Of a DNA stretch of 64,000 bases, positions 20,725-29,317 are shown piece after piece. The position numbers and the translations under genes are program-made. How positions within the stretch are numbered: position 1 is the first letter of the stretch; each line of letters starts with the position of its first letter. The stretch is from Chryseobacterium sp. Marseille-Q5410. GTDB taxonomy: Bacteria > Bacteroidota > Bacteroidia > Flavobacteriales > Weeksellaceae. The stretch covers positions 1,550,001 through 1,614,000 of the forward strand of contig CAMPOT010000001.1 of NCBI GenBank assembly GCA_946892665.1, written 5' to 3'. Under the pieces are notes generated by a model. That model made no database searches, had not been told where the DNA came from, and worked only from the letters and a program-made list of their open reading frames with translations.

Positions 20725-21315
20725 TTATTTTCCTTTTTCAGGGATTTTCTTTGCGTTGATGTTTCCGGAATTGTTGTAGAACGTGTATGCCGAGAAATCG
20801 TCTTTGGCACGCATTCCGTTGGCGCCCACAAGCGTGGAACCATCTTTATCGGTCACGAAAACGGTATCGGAGGTATATATTTCTTTTTTTATTTGATCCC
20901 AATATACGGATTGCATCGCGAAAATCTGATTTTCATTCGTGATGATTCTCACATTTCCTTTTGCTTCGTAGAACTTTTTTTTCTCGTTGAATTTAGCGTA
21001 TTTGGCATCGATTTTCCCAGGTACTGTCGGTTTTTTCTTATCGTAAAAAAGAATGTTGATTCCTTTTTTTGCGACAATATAAGGGGAGTCTATAAACTCG
21101 TATTTTTCAATTAATGGTGCGGTAGCACGAAGCTTAACCATCCCGGAATCCCGTTGTACAATCTTTGCGTTATTAATGATTTGCGAAGGGAAATTAGTGT
21201 TTTTGTTTTTATTGACCTGAGTAAGGTCTTCGTCGCATGAAATTAAACCAAAAAATATAGCACAACCTAGGAAGGCGGCTATATTTTCAGATATTATTTG
21301 TCTATAAAATTTCAT
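20725..21315 (-). CDS. lptC: LptC-like LPS export protein
   Basis: The 196-residue protein has an N-terminal hydrophobic segment ending in a lipobox-like GLISCDED. It then shows an OstA/LptC beta-jellyroll pattern: KIVQRDSGMVKLRATAPLIEKYE, YFDSP-like FIDSPYIV, and YAKFNEKKKFYEAKGNVRIITNENQIFAMQSVYWDQIKKEIYTSDTV. LptC takes lipopolysaccharide from the LptBFG transporter to LptA. The Cys suggests membrane attachment by lipid rather than by a transmembrane helix, as is common in Bacteroidota. Its start is three bases after the stop of the upstream beta-barrel gene. Confidence 0.86.
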   Translation of the reverse strand: MKFYRQIISENIAAFLGCAIFFGLISCDEDLTQVNKNKNTNFPSQIINNAKIVQRDSGMVKLRATAPLIEKYEFIDSPYIVAKKGINILFYDKKKPTVPGKIDAKYAKFNEKKKFYEAKGNVRIITNENQIFAMQSVYWDQIKKEIYTSDTVFVTDKDGSTLVGANGMRAKDDFSAYTFYNNSGNINAKKIPEKGK

Positions 21316-21318
21316 TTT

Positions 21319-22593
21319 TTAATCATAAAGACGTTTCACAAACCATTTATCGGCAAAGTTAATTCCGACTTTTAGGTTGATGAAATTTTGGCGGATCATA
21401 TTGTTATCCAAAGTACCTCTTTTTCCAATTTCCACACCCAGATCGATGCCGCTCATTCTGCTTGCACTTCTATTCTCAAAAGGCAACGTAACGCCTCCGG
21501 TTAAGGCAAACTGATTGATATTGGTTCCATTGATTGCTAAATTTCCTTTTTCGTAATAAGCCCCGTAACGGTAAGTAACTCTGGAAAAATAGCTTCGGAA
21601 GTTGTTGTAATTTGGTAAAAACCAACCACCTGCAGCAATTCTGTAAGAATTTTCATTAGCAAAAGGTTGCCCCAGGAATTGAATAGTTTCCCCTTTTTTG
21701 AAGTCGAACTGAGTTCCTACAAACCATTTTGTATCGCGACCATAACCGGCGCCCAATGAGAATTCCATAGGAATTAGGTTTTTGTCGGTACTAAAATCTT
21801 CGTCGATGATGCTGACGTTATTTTTAGTAACACCGTCGGTATAATAATAGGTACTGTTGGTATAATTGGTTTCCATTTTCCCAGTAGTACCGAAGGTATA
21901 AGTTGCTCCTAAAGTCAATTTTTTGTCAGTGCCGTATATTTTCTGGTAAGCAGATCCAAGAGTAAAATTAAAGGTTTTAATTTTATTTTTGGTTTCGTAA
22001 CCATTGACCAACTCAGCGTTGCTGAAGGTAAGTTCGTTGATATCATAAAGATTTCCAAAGTAGAAATTGGTTCTAAAACCAAATCCTAATTCCGGAGAAG
22101 CCTGATAAGAAAATGCCGCTTGCACAGTACTCAAAGTTCCTTCACCACGGAAAAGATTCGCTTTGATAGTTTCATCGGCTAGTGTTTCTTTGTTAAGTAT
22201 CGAATATTTTTTGGAGCTGTAGGGTTGGTAACCTAAACCAAATTTTATTTTACTAGAAATAGGGAATGCTACTGTAATATTCGAAAGATAAGTAGAATGT
22301 TTGGTCACATTCATATTATCATAATCCGATTTGAAAAAGTTGTTTTCATTGGTTGCTTCAACTTTTATGGTGGTAAGTTCCATATTTTTATTTGCAGCAG
22401 GATTGCTGAAATTAAAATTGTTGTTGAAATCCCAGATATATGCAGTAGAAATGCCACCCATCGCACTCACATCAGTTGTGTTGTCGTACTTCACATCCCC
22501 GATTCCGAAGGCAGCGTAAGGAGAATTACCAATCGATTGCGCATTGAGGAAAAATCCTGCTGCGATCAGCGGTAATACAAAAATTCTTTTCAT
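21319..22593 (-). CDS. Putative outer membrane beta-barrel protein upstream of lptC
   Basis: The 424-residue protein has a signal peptide (KRIFVLPLIAAGFFLNAQ), then alternating amphipathic strands (KIKFGLGYQPYSSKKYS, ELGFGFRTNFYFGNLYD, WFVGTQFDFKKGE, YFSRVTYRYGAYYEKG) typical of FadL/PorV-like barrels. The mature N-terminus (SIGNSPYAAFGIGDV, then DVSAMGGIS) resembles other flavobacterial outer membrane proteins found before lptC. The exact role is unknown. Three-base spacing to lptC argues for a job in outer membrane assembly or lipid transport, by context only. Confidence 0.75.
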   Translation of the reverse strand: MKRIFVLPLIAAGFFLNAQSIGNSPYAAFGIGDVKYDNTTDVSAMGGISTAYIWDFNNNFNFSNPAANKNMELTTIKVEATNENNFFKSDYDNMNVTKHSTYLSNITVAFPISSKIKFGLGYQPYSSKKYSILNKETLADETIKANLFRGEGTLSTVQAAFSYQASPELGFGFRTNFYFGNLYDINELTFSNAELVNGYETKNKIKTFNFTLGSAYQKIYGTDKKLTLGATYTFGTTGKMETNYTNSTYYYTDGVTKNNVSIIDEDFSTDKNLIPMEFSLGAGYGRDTKWFVGTQFDFKKGETIQFLGQPFANENSYRIAAGGWFLPNYNNFRSYFSRVTYRYGAYYEKGNLAINGTNINQFALTGGVTLPFENRSASRMSGIDLGVEIGKRGTLDNNMIRQNFINLKVGINFADKWFVKRLYD

Positions 22594-22861
22594 TCTCTAT
22601 TTTTAAAAATAATGCGCAAATATCCTAAATATTACTGAATTGAGGAAATTTACTTTGGTTAAAGTTTGTTAAGGGGCTTCTAGGACGGATTTTTCATTAG
22701 GAAAGAAACCATCAATCAAGAAAATTATAAAAATTAATCTAATTATATTTGAAATAATAAAGAAAAAAAATAAAAATCTTGTTACAATAGGAGCATGAAC
22801 TAAACCATTTTGTTGATTAAAACGCTAGGAATTGCTTCTAAAAATTATTTATCTTTGAAAA

Positions 22862-23980
22862 ATGAATTGGGAACAAATCGTCGGTCAGGAGAAACTCAAA
22901 AACCTCCTTATAGAAAGTATTGAAGACAAGAGAGTGGGTCATGCGCAGCTCTTCGTAGGCAAAGCCGGGTATGGAACTTTGCCCTTGGCAATGGCATTTT
23001 CTAAAGAGATTTTCCGAAGAGAAAACGAGCAATCTTCCTCCAAAGTAGAGCACCTCAACCACTTGGATTTGCATATAAGCTTTCCCGTATTCAAAGAAAA
23101 AAACAGCGGACTTACCGACCCGTTCCGGCAAAGTTTTCGGGAAATGATCCTCGAACATCCGTATGCCAACGATGAAGATTGGAGCGGAATTTTGGAATCT
23201 CAGAACAAGCAACTCTCCATTTTCGCTGACGAAATTGAAGAATTGAACCAGAAATTCTCTCTTAAAAGTTTCGAAGGTGGTAGCAAGGTTCTCATCATTT
23301 GGCAAGCCGACAAAATGAATAATGTTGCAGCCAATAAATTCCTGAAATTTCTAGAAGAACCACCGAAAGATACCTACATCATCCTCACTGCCGAGAATAT
23401 CGATAATATTTTGCCTACCATTCTTTCGCGAACTCAGCTGGTTGAAATCCCAAGAATTCAGGATGAGGCGATGGAATCTTTTATTCAAAATCAATATAAA
23501 ATCAGTGCAGAGAAACTTCGCGAAATCGTTTTTCAAGCGCAAGGAAATTGGAACATCGCTCAAAAGCTTTTGAACACGGAAAACACAGATAGCGAGTTCG
23601 AGCAGCTGTTTATCAACTGGGTTCGCGAAGCATTTCAGGTGAAAAAGAAACCCGAATTTCTGAAAAATATTGTCTTCTGGGCAAGAAATATCGCCGACTG
23701 GAACCGGGAAAAGCAGAAAAATTTCCTGGATTATTGTTCAGAAATGTTTCGGTTGGCTTTGCTCCAAAATTACGGAAGCGAAGATTTAGTCTATAAAAAG
23801 ATAGATTCCGGTGGTTTCAAATGGGAAGGTTTCTCTAGATATATCCACGGGGCCAATATTGAAGCGATTTTAGAAGAAATTTCAGTCGCCGACTATCATT
23901 TAGGAAGAAATGCAAATCCCAAAATCGTATGGACCGACTTGGGAATCAAACTTTCCCGATATATTCATAAATCTGCTTAA
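22862..23980 (+). CDS. holB: DNA polymerase III subunit delta' (clamp loader)
   Basis: The 372-residue protein aligns with HolB/DnaX-like clamp-loader subunits: WEQIVGQEKLKNLLIESIEDKRVGHAQLFVG at the start, VLIIWQADKMNNVAANKFLKFLEEPPKDTYIILTAENIDNILPTILSRTQLV in the middle. The P-loop position reads GKAGYGTLPLA, without the GKT lysine, and the zinc cysteines found in DnaX are missing. It is therefore a non-hydrolysing member, as expected for delta'. The start lies only four bases after a TATCTTTG -7 box (22850-22857), so the messenger may have almost no leader. Confidence 0.92.
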   Translation: MNWEQIVGQEKLKNLLIESIEDKRVGHAQLFVGKAGYGTLPLAMAFSKEIFRRENEQSSSKVEHLNHLDLHISFPVFKEKNSGLTDPFRQSFREMILEHPYANDEDWSGILESQNKQLSIFADEIEELNQKFSLKSFEGGSKVLIIWQADKMNNVAANKFLKFLEEPPKDTYIILTAENIDNILPTILSRTQLVEIPRIQDEAMESFIQNQYKISAEKLREIVFQAQGNWNIAQKLLNTENTDSEFEQLFINWVREAFQVKKKPEFLKNIVFWARNIADWNREKQKNFLDYCSEMFRLALLQNYGSEDLVYKKIDSGGFKWEGFSRYIHGANIEAILEEISVADYHLGRNANPKIVWTDLGIKLSRYIHKSA

Positions 23981-24014
23981 TTAAGGCATCAATTCCATTA
24001 TCAATTATTCTTTT

Positions 24015-24076
24015 TCTAATTAATGAAAAAAGGGTTATTTCACCTTTTTCTAATTAGATGATTTTTAGTAATTTAG
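24015..24076 (+). promoter_or_regulatory. Operator and promoter of the CsgD-like gene
   Basis: An A-tract is followed by GGGTTATTTCACCT (24032-24045), a variant of the dyad GGGTGTTTTCACCC found elsewhere in the window. Its centre is 30.5 bp upstream of TAATTTAG (24069-24076), a near-consensus -7 box. The dyad sits in a larger palindrome: CTAATTA lies about 10 bp before it and TAATTAG shortly after. No TTG is present at -33, which fits an activator-dependent promoter. Confidence 0.65.
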
Positions 24077-24088
24077 CGAAAACTAACA

Positions 24089-24748
24089 ATGATGAAAAAG
24101 AATATTACAATTTATGGAAATCATCAGTTTACTCTTGAGCTTATGAGGGATTTCTTGGATGCAAACGGATTTGCTAAATTACATCCTATTTATTTAGTAT
24201 CTTCTAATCAGGAGATTGAGCAAATTGATGTAGAAAAAATTGATTTTTTAATTCTCAATTTAACCGCAGAAAATATTAGTGAAAAATTCGAATTGATCGA
24301 CAAATGGTTACTTCTAAATAATGAAATGAAAATCATTGTACTTTCCAAAAATTCTGATGTAAAAATAATTAAGAGACTTTTTGACAAAGGTATAAAAGCA
24401 TATTTGGGCAAAAACACCGGCTCCGAAGAGTTCCTGAAATCTATACAAGCTGCGAAGAAAGGTTTGGTTTATATCAATGAAGATACTAAAAACGATCTCT
24501 TCAATTATATCTGTAGTGTAAGTGATCCGGATCGGGAAAAAGCTTCAGGAGCAGACGAATTGACTGCCCGAGAAATGGATGTGTTGAATCTTATTTGTGA
24601 AGGATTGCGGACCAAAGAGATTGCCGAGAAACTTTTTATCAGTGTTCACACCGTAGAATCTCACAGGCGAAATATTATGCTGAAACTGAATATCAATAAT
24701 TCATCGCGATTGGTGAAATACGCTATCGATAATAGTTTGGTGAAATAA
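24089..24748 (+). CDS. CsgD-like LuxR-family regulator with degenerate receiver
   Basis: The 219-residue protein has an N-terminal receiver-like domain (residues 1-125) and a C-terminal LuxR/NarL helix-turn-helix (LTAREMDVLNLICEGLRTKEIAEKLFISVHTVESHRRNIM). The receiver is atypical: the beta-3 site for the phosphorylated aspartate reads ILNLTAEN, with Asn where Asp is expected, and the acidic pair at the N-terminus is missing (ITIYGNHQ). E. coli CsgD, the curli master activator, has the same size, order and lack of a working phospho-site. The gene is convergent with the curli operon, separated by one terminator. Control of csg genes is inferred from position and shared operator sites. Confidence 0.82.
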   Translation: MMKKNITIYGNHQFTLELMRDFLDANGFAKLHPIYLVSSNQEIEQIDVEKIDFLILNLTAENISEKFELIDKWLLLNNEMKIIVLSKNSDVKIIKRLFDKGIKAYLGKNTGSEEFLKSIQAAKKGLVYINEDTKNDLFNYICSVSDPDREKASGADELTAREMDVLNLICEGLRTKEIAEKLFISVHTVESHRRNIMLKLNINNSSRLVKYAIDNSLVK

Positions 24749-24762
24749 ATAAATATCAATAT

Positions 24763-24803
24763 AAAAAAGAAAGCAGAATTGAAAAATTCTGCTTTCTTTT
24801 TTT
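24763..24803. terminator. Bidirectional terminator between CsgD-like gene and curli operon
   Basis: AAAAAAGAAAGCAGAATT and AATTCTGCTTTCTTTTTT form an 18-bp perfect stem with a four-base loop and T-runs on both strands. Confidence 0.92.
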
Positions 24804-24813
24804 AAAGTTTTGC

Positions 24814-26316
24814 CTATTCCCAATCTGGCATTTCTCCGTTGCTGAAAAGACTTGTTCTTTCAGATTCCGTGTCAGAAGAAATAGAAATAACCATGATGTT
24901 TTTTACAGAAATTCCATCATTTGAAGTGTTGGTGAAAATAATTTGCGAATTATTGGGTGAAAATCTTGGGTCCAAATCATTGGTTCCATTTTCTTTTTCA
25001 CTTTCTACGGAAAGGTCACGGGCAGTGTTGGTGGTTAGATTGTACAAGAAAATATGTGAATCCAGTTGTCGGTAATGATCATCTTGATATCCAGATACAT
25101 CATGTGCGTACAATAAAAAATTACCATCTACCGAGAAATTAAGACCTCCTGAAGCTCCGTCTGCGTCTGATAAAACGGTTTTAAGTGTATTTCCTAGCAT
25201 ATCGATCACGATAATTTTAGAATTGTAACCATGCAGATCATTTGTTTTCAAAGCTATTTTACTTCCATCGTAACTCCAGTTACACTCTGAAATCAAGCTT
25301 CCGTCGGTAGTCGTGTAAATCAATTCCTGGCCGCTACCATCTTTATTGATTTTGTATAATTTATTGAAATTCGGATATATGAATTTTTCGCCATTGGTAC
25401 TCCAAGCAAAGTCCAGTTCGGTATTATTAAATCCAGCAACAGGAATTCCGGTTACTTTAAAAACTTCGGTTCCGTCGGGTTTTGTAGTGAAAATGTGAGA
25501 ATTTCCACCTTCTGTTCTCAGAAAAGCGATCAAACCGGCGTTGTTGTTCTTTCTCGGTCGCCAACTGTTGAATGAATTGGAAGTGAGATTGAAACTGGTT
25601 CCCGATTCATCACTCGAAACAATGTAGGAATTTCCGTTTTGTTTTCTTACAAAATGATAGCGATTTTGCGGAACTTTATTCGTGGTGAATTTATAAACAG
25701 GGCTATAAACATCGTTGTGAATCCCATCGTTTACCACGACTTGCCAAAAATAACTTGCACCGTAAACCAAATTTTCCAAGGTGTAAGTGGTCACTTCCAA
25801 ATCCTTAATTTCCAGAACATTGGTGTTGAAATTGTTTTTCACGATCAATCGATATTTTAAAACATCGAGTGAATCAGGATCCGTCGATTTCCAGGAAAGT
25901 TGTACGGTGAGCGGTTGATTTTCTGCGTTGTCATTTGGGCTCAATAATTCCGGAATTGAAGGAGCTGTATTTAAAGATTCATCATCATCCATTTCAAAAG
26001 CGAGAGTCACTACTTGACCGGAGTTTTTCAAATTAGCAGATTGAAAATTATTGAGATATCCGGAAACTTCTGCTTTTACAGAATAATCGCCAATAGGAAC
26101 TTCTGTAATTTCAAAACTTCCATCAGCTTCTGTAAAAACTGTATTGGTGGACGGTGAAGTCGTTATTTTTACGTTTTTTAGAGGGGTATTCGTTCCTCTT
26201 GTTACCACTTTTCCTTTGATCGAACCTGTTTGAACTTGATCCACAATTTCTTCCTTACAGGAAAAAAGCGTGAGCGAAAATAAACTGATTAGTAGGTAAG
26301 TATATAAAGTTTTCAT
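24814..26316 (-). CDS. Lipoprotein with carboxypeptidase-like, FnIII-like and PD40 beta-propeller domains, last gene of curli operon
   Basis: The 500-residue precursor has a lipoprotein signal (LFSLTLFSCKEE). A carboxypeptidase-regulatory-like domain follows at about residues 30-110 (GSIKGKVVTRGTNTPLKNVKI), then an FnIII-like domain at 115-215 (QPLTVQLSWKSTDPDSLDVLKYRLIV). From residue 230 onward are WD40/PD40-type repeats as in TolB (FTTKPDGTEVFKVTG, WSYDGSKIALKTND, FSVDGNFLLYAHD, FSPNNSQIIFTNTS). It starts six bases after csgG, so it is a co-transcribed accessory protein with no counterpart in the E. coli curli operons. It may anchor or process fibres at the outer membrane; this is conjecture. 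Confidence 0.82.
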   Translation of the reverse strand: MKTLYTYLLISLFSLTLFSCKEEIVDQVQTGSIKGKVVTRGTNTPLKNVKITTSPSTNTVFTEADGSFEITEVPIGDYSVKAEVSGYLNNFQSANLKNSGQVVTLAFEMDDDESLNTAPSIPELLSPNDNAENQPLTVQLSWKSTDPDSLDVLKYRLIVKNNFNTNVLEIKDLEVTTYTLENLVYGASYFWQVVVNDGIHNDVYSPVYKFTTNKVPQNRYHFVRKQNGNSYIVSSDESGTSFNLTSNSFNSWRPRKNNNAGLIAFLRTEGGNSHIFTTKPDGTEVFKVTGIPVAGFNNTELDFAWSTNGEKFIYPNFNKLYKINKDGSGQELIYTTTDGSLISECNWSYDGSKIALKTNDLHGYNSKIIVIDMLGNTLKTVLSDADGASGGLNFSVDGNFLLYAHDVSGYQDDHYRQLDSHIFLYNLTTNTARDLSVESEKENGTNDLDPRFSPNNSQIIFTNTSNDGISVKNIMVISISSDTESERTSLFSNGEMPDWE

Positions 26317-26322
26317 GAGTTT

Positions 26323-27702
26323 CTATTTTTGATGATTACCGAAATAATAGTTGATTCCAAAACCTATTCGCATGAGATTATCATTTTGTTTTCCACTGAC
26401 GAAACCGTCCAATTTGTCTTTAAAACCAAAATCGTATTGAAAATAAGTTCTTGCAGAGAAATTGCCGCTAATTAGGTAATCTAACCCACCGCCTAAATTT
26501 ACTTTCATAAATGGATCATTATTTGAGAACAACGCACCGAAACCAGCATACACAAAAGGTGTAAATTTGAACTGAGGCAAAAAGAGATATTGAATATTAA
26601 ATTCAGGACCGAAATAATCTCGTTCTATGATGCCGGTATTTTTTATTTTAACGGTATTTATGCTGGCTTCCAAATTGATGTTTTTATTAAGAAAAAAGCC
26701 TATGCCAACCTTACTTCCGATGGTATTTGCAGCATTTTTGTAATCACCATTAATTTGCTGACCTTCTACATTGAGGTTGATGAAATTTGATTTTCTCACT
26801 GTGTTTTCGACTTTATTTCCAAGAAGCCTTTGGTTATTCAGCTCATTTTCTTTTTTATATCCGGAAATGAGATCGTAGTACGGGACTTTGTTTTTATCAA
26901 TTCCGTTGCCCCAAATATCATTTTGCAGACCTTCGATGATAAGGGTTTTTACCGCTTTTTCAATGGCTTCGGTTACTGCGAGCTGAACCGGTTCATTTTG
27001 CGTGAAACCTACTTCAGATTCTAACAATCTTTCGGTATCGATATACTTAAAAAAATTTCCACTAACGCCTGTAGAAAGAATATTTTTGGAAACATAAACT
27101 GTTTTCAGTATTTCTCCGTTCAGTGTTGAAACTGCTCTAAGATAAACGGTTATTCGATCTTGTCGGTACTGGGTAGAACCACCAATTCCGAAATAGCGGG
27201 CTCCAACGCCGCCAGTCATCACATTACTATCATAAGAAATGATTCCGCCTTCCAACAAAATCCCGGCATAGAGTAGAGGTGGAAGCATTTGCGAATTTTT
27301 ATCACCATCTTTTGCATATTCTTGTCTGGTTGATCGGATGATCTGTCTTTCGTTCAATAGGTTGGCAATATTTTCTCTTTCGATGGGAATAAACCATTTG
27401 CTGTCTTCTAATGCTTTGATAAGGATTGTAGTGGTTCCTTGTGGAACGGCTGTGCTCCAGTTACTCCCGGTTTCAGAGGGTTTGTATTGCCCTGTTTGAT
27501 CTCTGAATTTATAAACTCCGACAACAATTTTATCTTTTGGTGGTGGAATTTCCTTCAACTCTGTTGTTAAATTGGTCACTTCTCCTAAAGTGGATTTTTC
27601 TCCGTTGGCGGGCAAATTAAATAAGGTACTGCAACTTTGCAACGAAAAAACAATAGGCAGAAAGTAGAAAATTTCCTTTCTGAAATGAATTTTTATTTTC
27701 AT
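26323..27702 (-). CDS. csgG: CsgG curli secretion channel with C-terminal beta-barrel extension
   Basis: Residues about 20-270 match CsgG, the outer membrane lipoprotein that forms the curli export pore. The lipobox is LQSCSTL. Diagnostic stretches include VGVYKFRDQTGQYKP, NWSTAVPQGTTTILIKALEDSKWFIPIERENIANLLNER, SGGVGARYFGIG-like TGGVGARYFGIGGSTQYRQD and RLLESEVGFTQNEPV. The E. coli protein ends near residue 277. This one has about 170 more residues with beta-barrel character (VGIGFFLNKNINLEASINTVKI, ARTYFQYDFGFKD, MRIGFGINYYFG), ending in an aromatic residue region like OmpA-type barrels. The gene lies between csgF (19 bp) and the propeller lipoprotein (6 bp). Confidence 0.93.
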   Translation of the reverse strand: MKIKIHFRKEIFYFLPIVFSLQSCSTLFNLPANGEKSTLGEVTNLTTELKEIPPPKDKIVVGVYKFRDQTGQYKPSETGSNWSTAVPQGTTTILIKALEDSKWFIPIERENIANLLNERQIIRSTRQEYAKDGDKNSQMLPPLLYAGILLEGGIISYDSNVMTGGVGARYFGIGGSTQYRQDRITVYLRAVSTLNGEILKTVYVSKNILSTGVSGNFFKYIDTERLLESEVGFTQNEPVQLAVTEAIEKAVKTLIIEGLQNDIWGNGIDKNKVPYYDLISGYKKENELNNQRLLGNKVENTVRKSNFINLNVEGQQINGDYKNAANTIGSKVGIGFFLNKNINLEASINTVKIKNTGIIERDYFGPEFNIQYLFLPQFKFTPFVYAGFGALFSNNDPFMKVNLGGGLDYLISGNFSARTYFQYDFGFKDKLDGFVSGKQNDNLMRIGFGINYYFGNHQK

Positions 27703-27721
27703 GGTAGGATTTATTTTTTGA

Positions 27722-28138
27722 TTATCGAGGAATGATGATTTGCGACTGCTCGCCGGTTTGGGTATCGAGAATGTTGATAACTAAACCTTGTGAGGCCTTG
27801 GAAACATCAAGAAAAAGCGATCCGAACATGTATTTTCCGGGAGTCATACCGCCACTGGTACCAAATTTATCATCGATCAGTTTACTTGAAAGTTGGCTTA
27901 ATAATTGGCGGTTGAGACTTTGGGTAAAACTATCCATAGAGTCGAAATCTTTTAATAGATCATTATATTGATTATCTCCGTCATCAAATTGATTTTGGGC
28001 ATTTGCAGAACTCAGCATCCATTGATAATTGAAAGTATCACCTCCAAAAGCAGGATTGATGGGCTTGTAAACCAATTGCTGACCGAAAAAATAAGTTGTT
28101 GCAAAGCAGAAGATTAAGGGGATTAACAAAGTTTTCAT
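27722..28138 (-). CDS. csgF: CsgF curli assembly factor
   Basis: The 138-residue secreted protein matches CsgF, which docks at the CsgG pore and positions the nucleator at the cell surface. After the signal peptide come LVYKPINPAFGGDTFNYQWMLSSANAQNQ, equivalent to the E. coli FRNPNFGG...LLNSAQAQN motif, then FTQSLNRQLLSQLSSKL and a C-terminal INILDTQTGEQSQI strand pair. It is placed between csgE and csgG with 13 and 19 bp gaps, as expected for an assembly operon. Confidence 0.94.
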   Translation of the reverse strand: MKTLLIPLIFCFATTYFFGQQLVYKPINPAFGGDTFNYQWMLSSANAQNQFDDGDNQYNDLLKDFDSMDSFTQSLNRQLLSQLSSKLIDDKFGTSGGMTPGKYMFGSLFLDVSKASQGLVINILDTQTGEQSQIIIPR

Positions 28139-28151
28139 GGTGTTTTATTTT

Positions 28152-28880
28152 TTAATATCGGAACTCATTTTTGAGCAAGCTGGTCTTGCGGTGATAATCT
28201 AGAATAATCTTAATACAAACGTTAGCTTGTTCTGTGAGGTATTCGTCGTTTGGATTAGCGGCAAAACTGTACAGAGTTCTATCATCCACCTCTACAGAAA
28301 TTTGGCTGCCTCTTCCCATAGTGGGCAATTCTCCAATGGTAACAGAGGTGTTTATTTTTTCAGGTAATTTGCTGTATTCAAGGTAAAACAGATCGTAGAA
28401 ATCTTTACCCGTTTTAGTTTTTGTTTGGTCTATGGTAAGACCTTTCAGTTCGAAAATTTCATTTTCGTTGACTTTGCTGACTTTGCTAGTAAAAGTTTTG
28501 GCGTTGATTTCGAGGCTGTCTTTAGAAATCAATTGGCCGGTTTGTTCATCTTTAATAAAAAGAAAAACCTTTAAAGCATCATTTTTCTGCATATTCACAC
28601 TTATTTGAGAAAGTGTTTTGGTCTCCTCAGGTTTTAGGGTGAACTTCCCCGATTGCTTATTATTGGAAAGATTCCCGGAACTGCCTTTTTTTATGGATAC
28701 GAACAGGTAATTCAGTTCAGAATAGGTGTCAGAAGGATTAGTCGCAGTCGCTTTTAAGGTTAGTTGGCCTTCCAAGAAACTGCTTTCGATTTTTGAAGTA
28801 ACCGTTTTTTTTTCTTGCTGTGCAGACGTTAATTGTACTGCAAAAAATAAGATAAAGGAGATGTAAAGTAGAGTTTTCAT
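28152..28880 (-). CDS. csgE: Curli accessory fusion: CsgC/CsgH-like domain joined to CsgE
   Basis: After a signal peptide (residues 1-20) the 242-residue protein has two parts. Residues about 35-130 resemble the CsgC/CsgH amyloid-inhibiting chaperones. They share the run IKKGSSGNLS...KQ followed by LKPEE...LSQISVNM..ND.LKV, which parallels LREGSSGQSQTKQ...LSLNISPDDRVKI of E. coli CsgC. Residues about 140-242 are CsgE, the periplasmic factor that caps CsgG: FELKGLTIDQTKTKTGKDFYDLF, TIGELPTMGRGSQISVEVDD and LLKNEF at the end. E. coli CsgE is only about 129 residues. The fusion would deliver fibre inhibitor and secretion adaptor together. Confidence 0.85.
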   Translation of the reverse strand: MKTLLYISFILFFAVQLTSAQQEKKTVTSKIESSFLEGQLTLKATATNPSDTYSELNYLFVSIKKGSSGNLSNNKQSGKFTLKPEETKTLSQISVNMQKNDALKVFLFIKDEQTGQLISKDSLEINAKTFTSKVSKVNENEIFELKGLTIDQTKTKTGKDFYDLFYLEYSKLPEKINTSVTIGELPTMGRGSQISVEVDDRTLYSFAANPNDEYLTEQANVCIKIILDYHRKTSLLKNEFRY

Positions 28881-28892
28881 TTTAATGGATAT

Positions 28893-29306
28893 TTAATAGT
28901 TCCTCATAAATATCGTCATATTGTCACCTTTCACATGGAGCTGAATTTTTTCGGAGATACTGTTGCTTCCAGTGATGTCGATAATATTGTTATTACCTTG
29001 TGTAGTGATTGTAGGATTCGAAGATTTTTTATCGAAAACATTGTTAAAGTTCAAGTAATTGTAATCCCCAATTTGAATCGTTGACACGTCGGTTTTGCTA
29101 TTGCTGTAAATTTCAGAGAAGTTGTGATTTCCGTATTGAAAGTTGATGCTTTCTGAATTTGTGCCTTGTTGCGGAGTAGTTTGTAACTGTGTGATGATAG
29201 CCAGAGCGTTATTACTATTGACGTTTTCAAAAGAAATCTGTTGAGCAGAAGCGAAGAAGGCAACTACCAACAAAAAAATAGTTGATATTCTGGTTATTGT
29301 TTTCAT
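28893..29306 (-). CDS. CsgB-like minor curlin (probable nucleator)
   Basis: The frame is open to 29360, but MKTITRISTIFLLVVAFFASAQ at 29306 gives a proper signal peptide, so 137 residues are called. The mature protein is rich in Asn, Gln and Ser and has scattered degenerate curlin units (FQYGNHNFSEIY, IQIGDYNYLNF, TTQGNNNIIDI) rather than the regular repeats of csgA. It ends KGDNMTIFMRNY. A short, irregular curlin directly before csgE-csgF-csgG suggests a CsgB-type nucleator that seeds CsgA, but it could be a second subunit. Two sites related to the GGGTGTTTTCACCC dyad lie upstream. Confidence 0.78.
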   Translation of the reverse strand: MKTITRISTIFLLVVAFFASAQQISFENVNSNNALAIITQLQTTPQQGTNSESINFQYGNHNFSEIYSNSKTDVSTIQIGDYNYLNFNNVFDKKSSNPTITTQGNNNIIDITGSNSISEKIQLHVKGDNMTIFMRNY

Positions 29307-29317
29307 GATTAGTTTGA

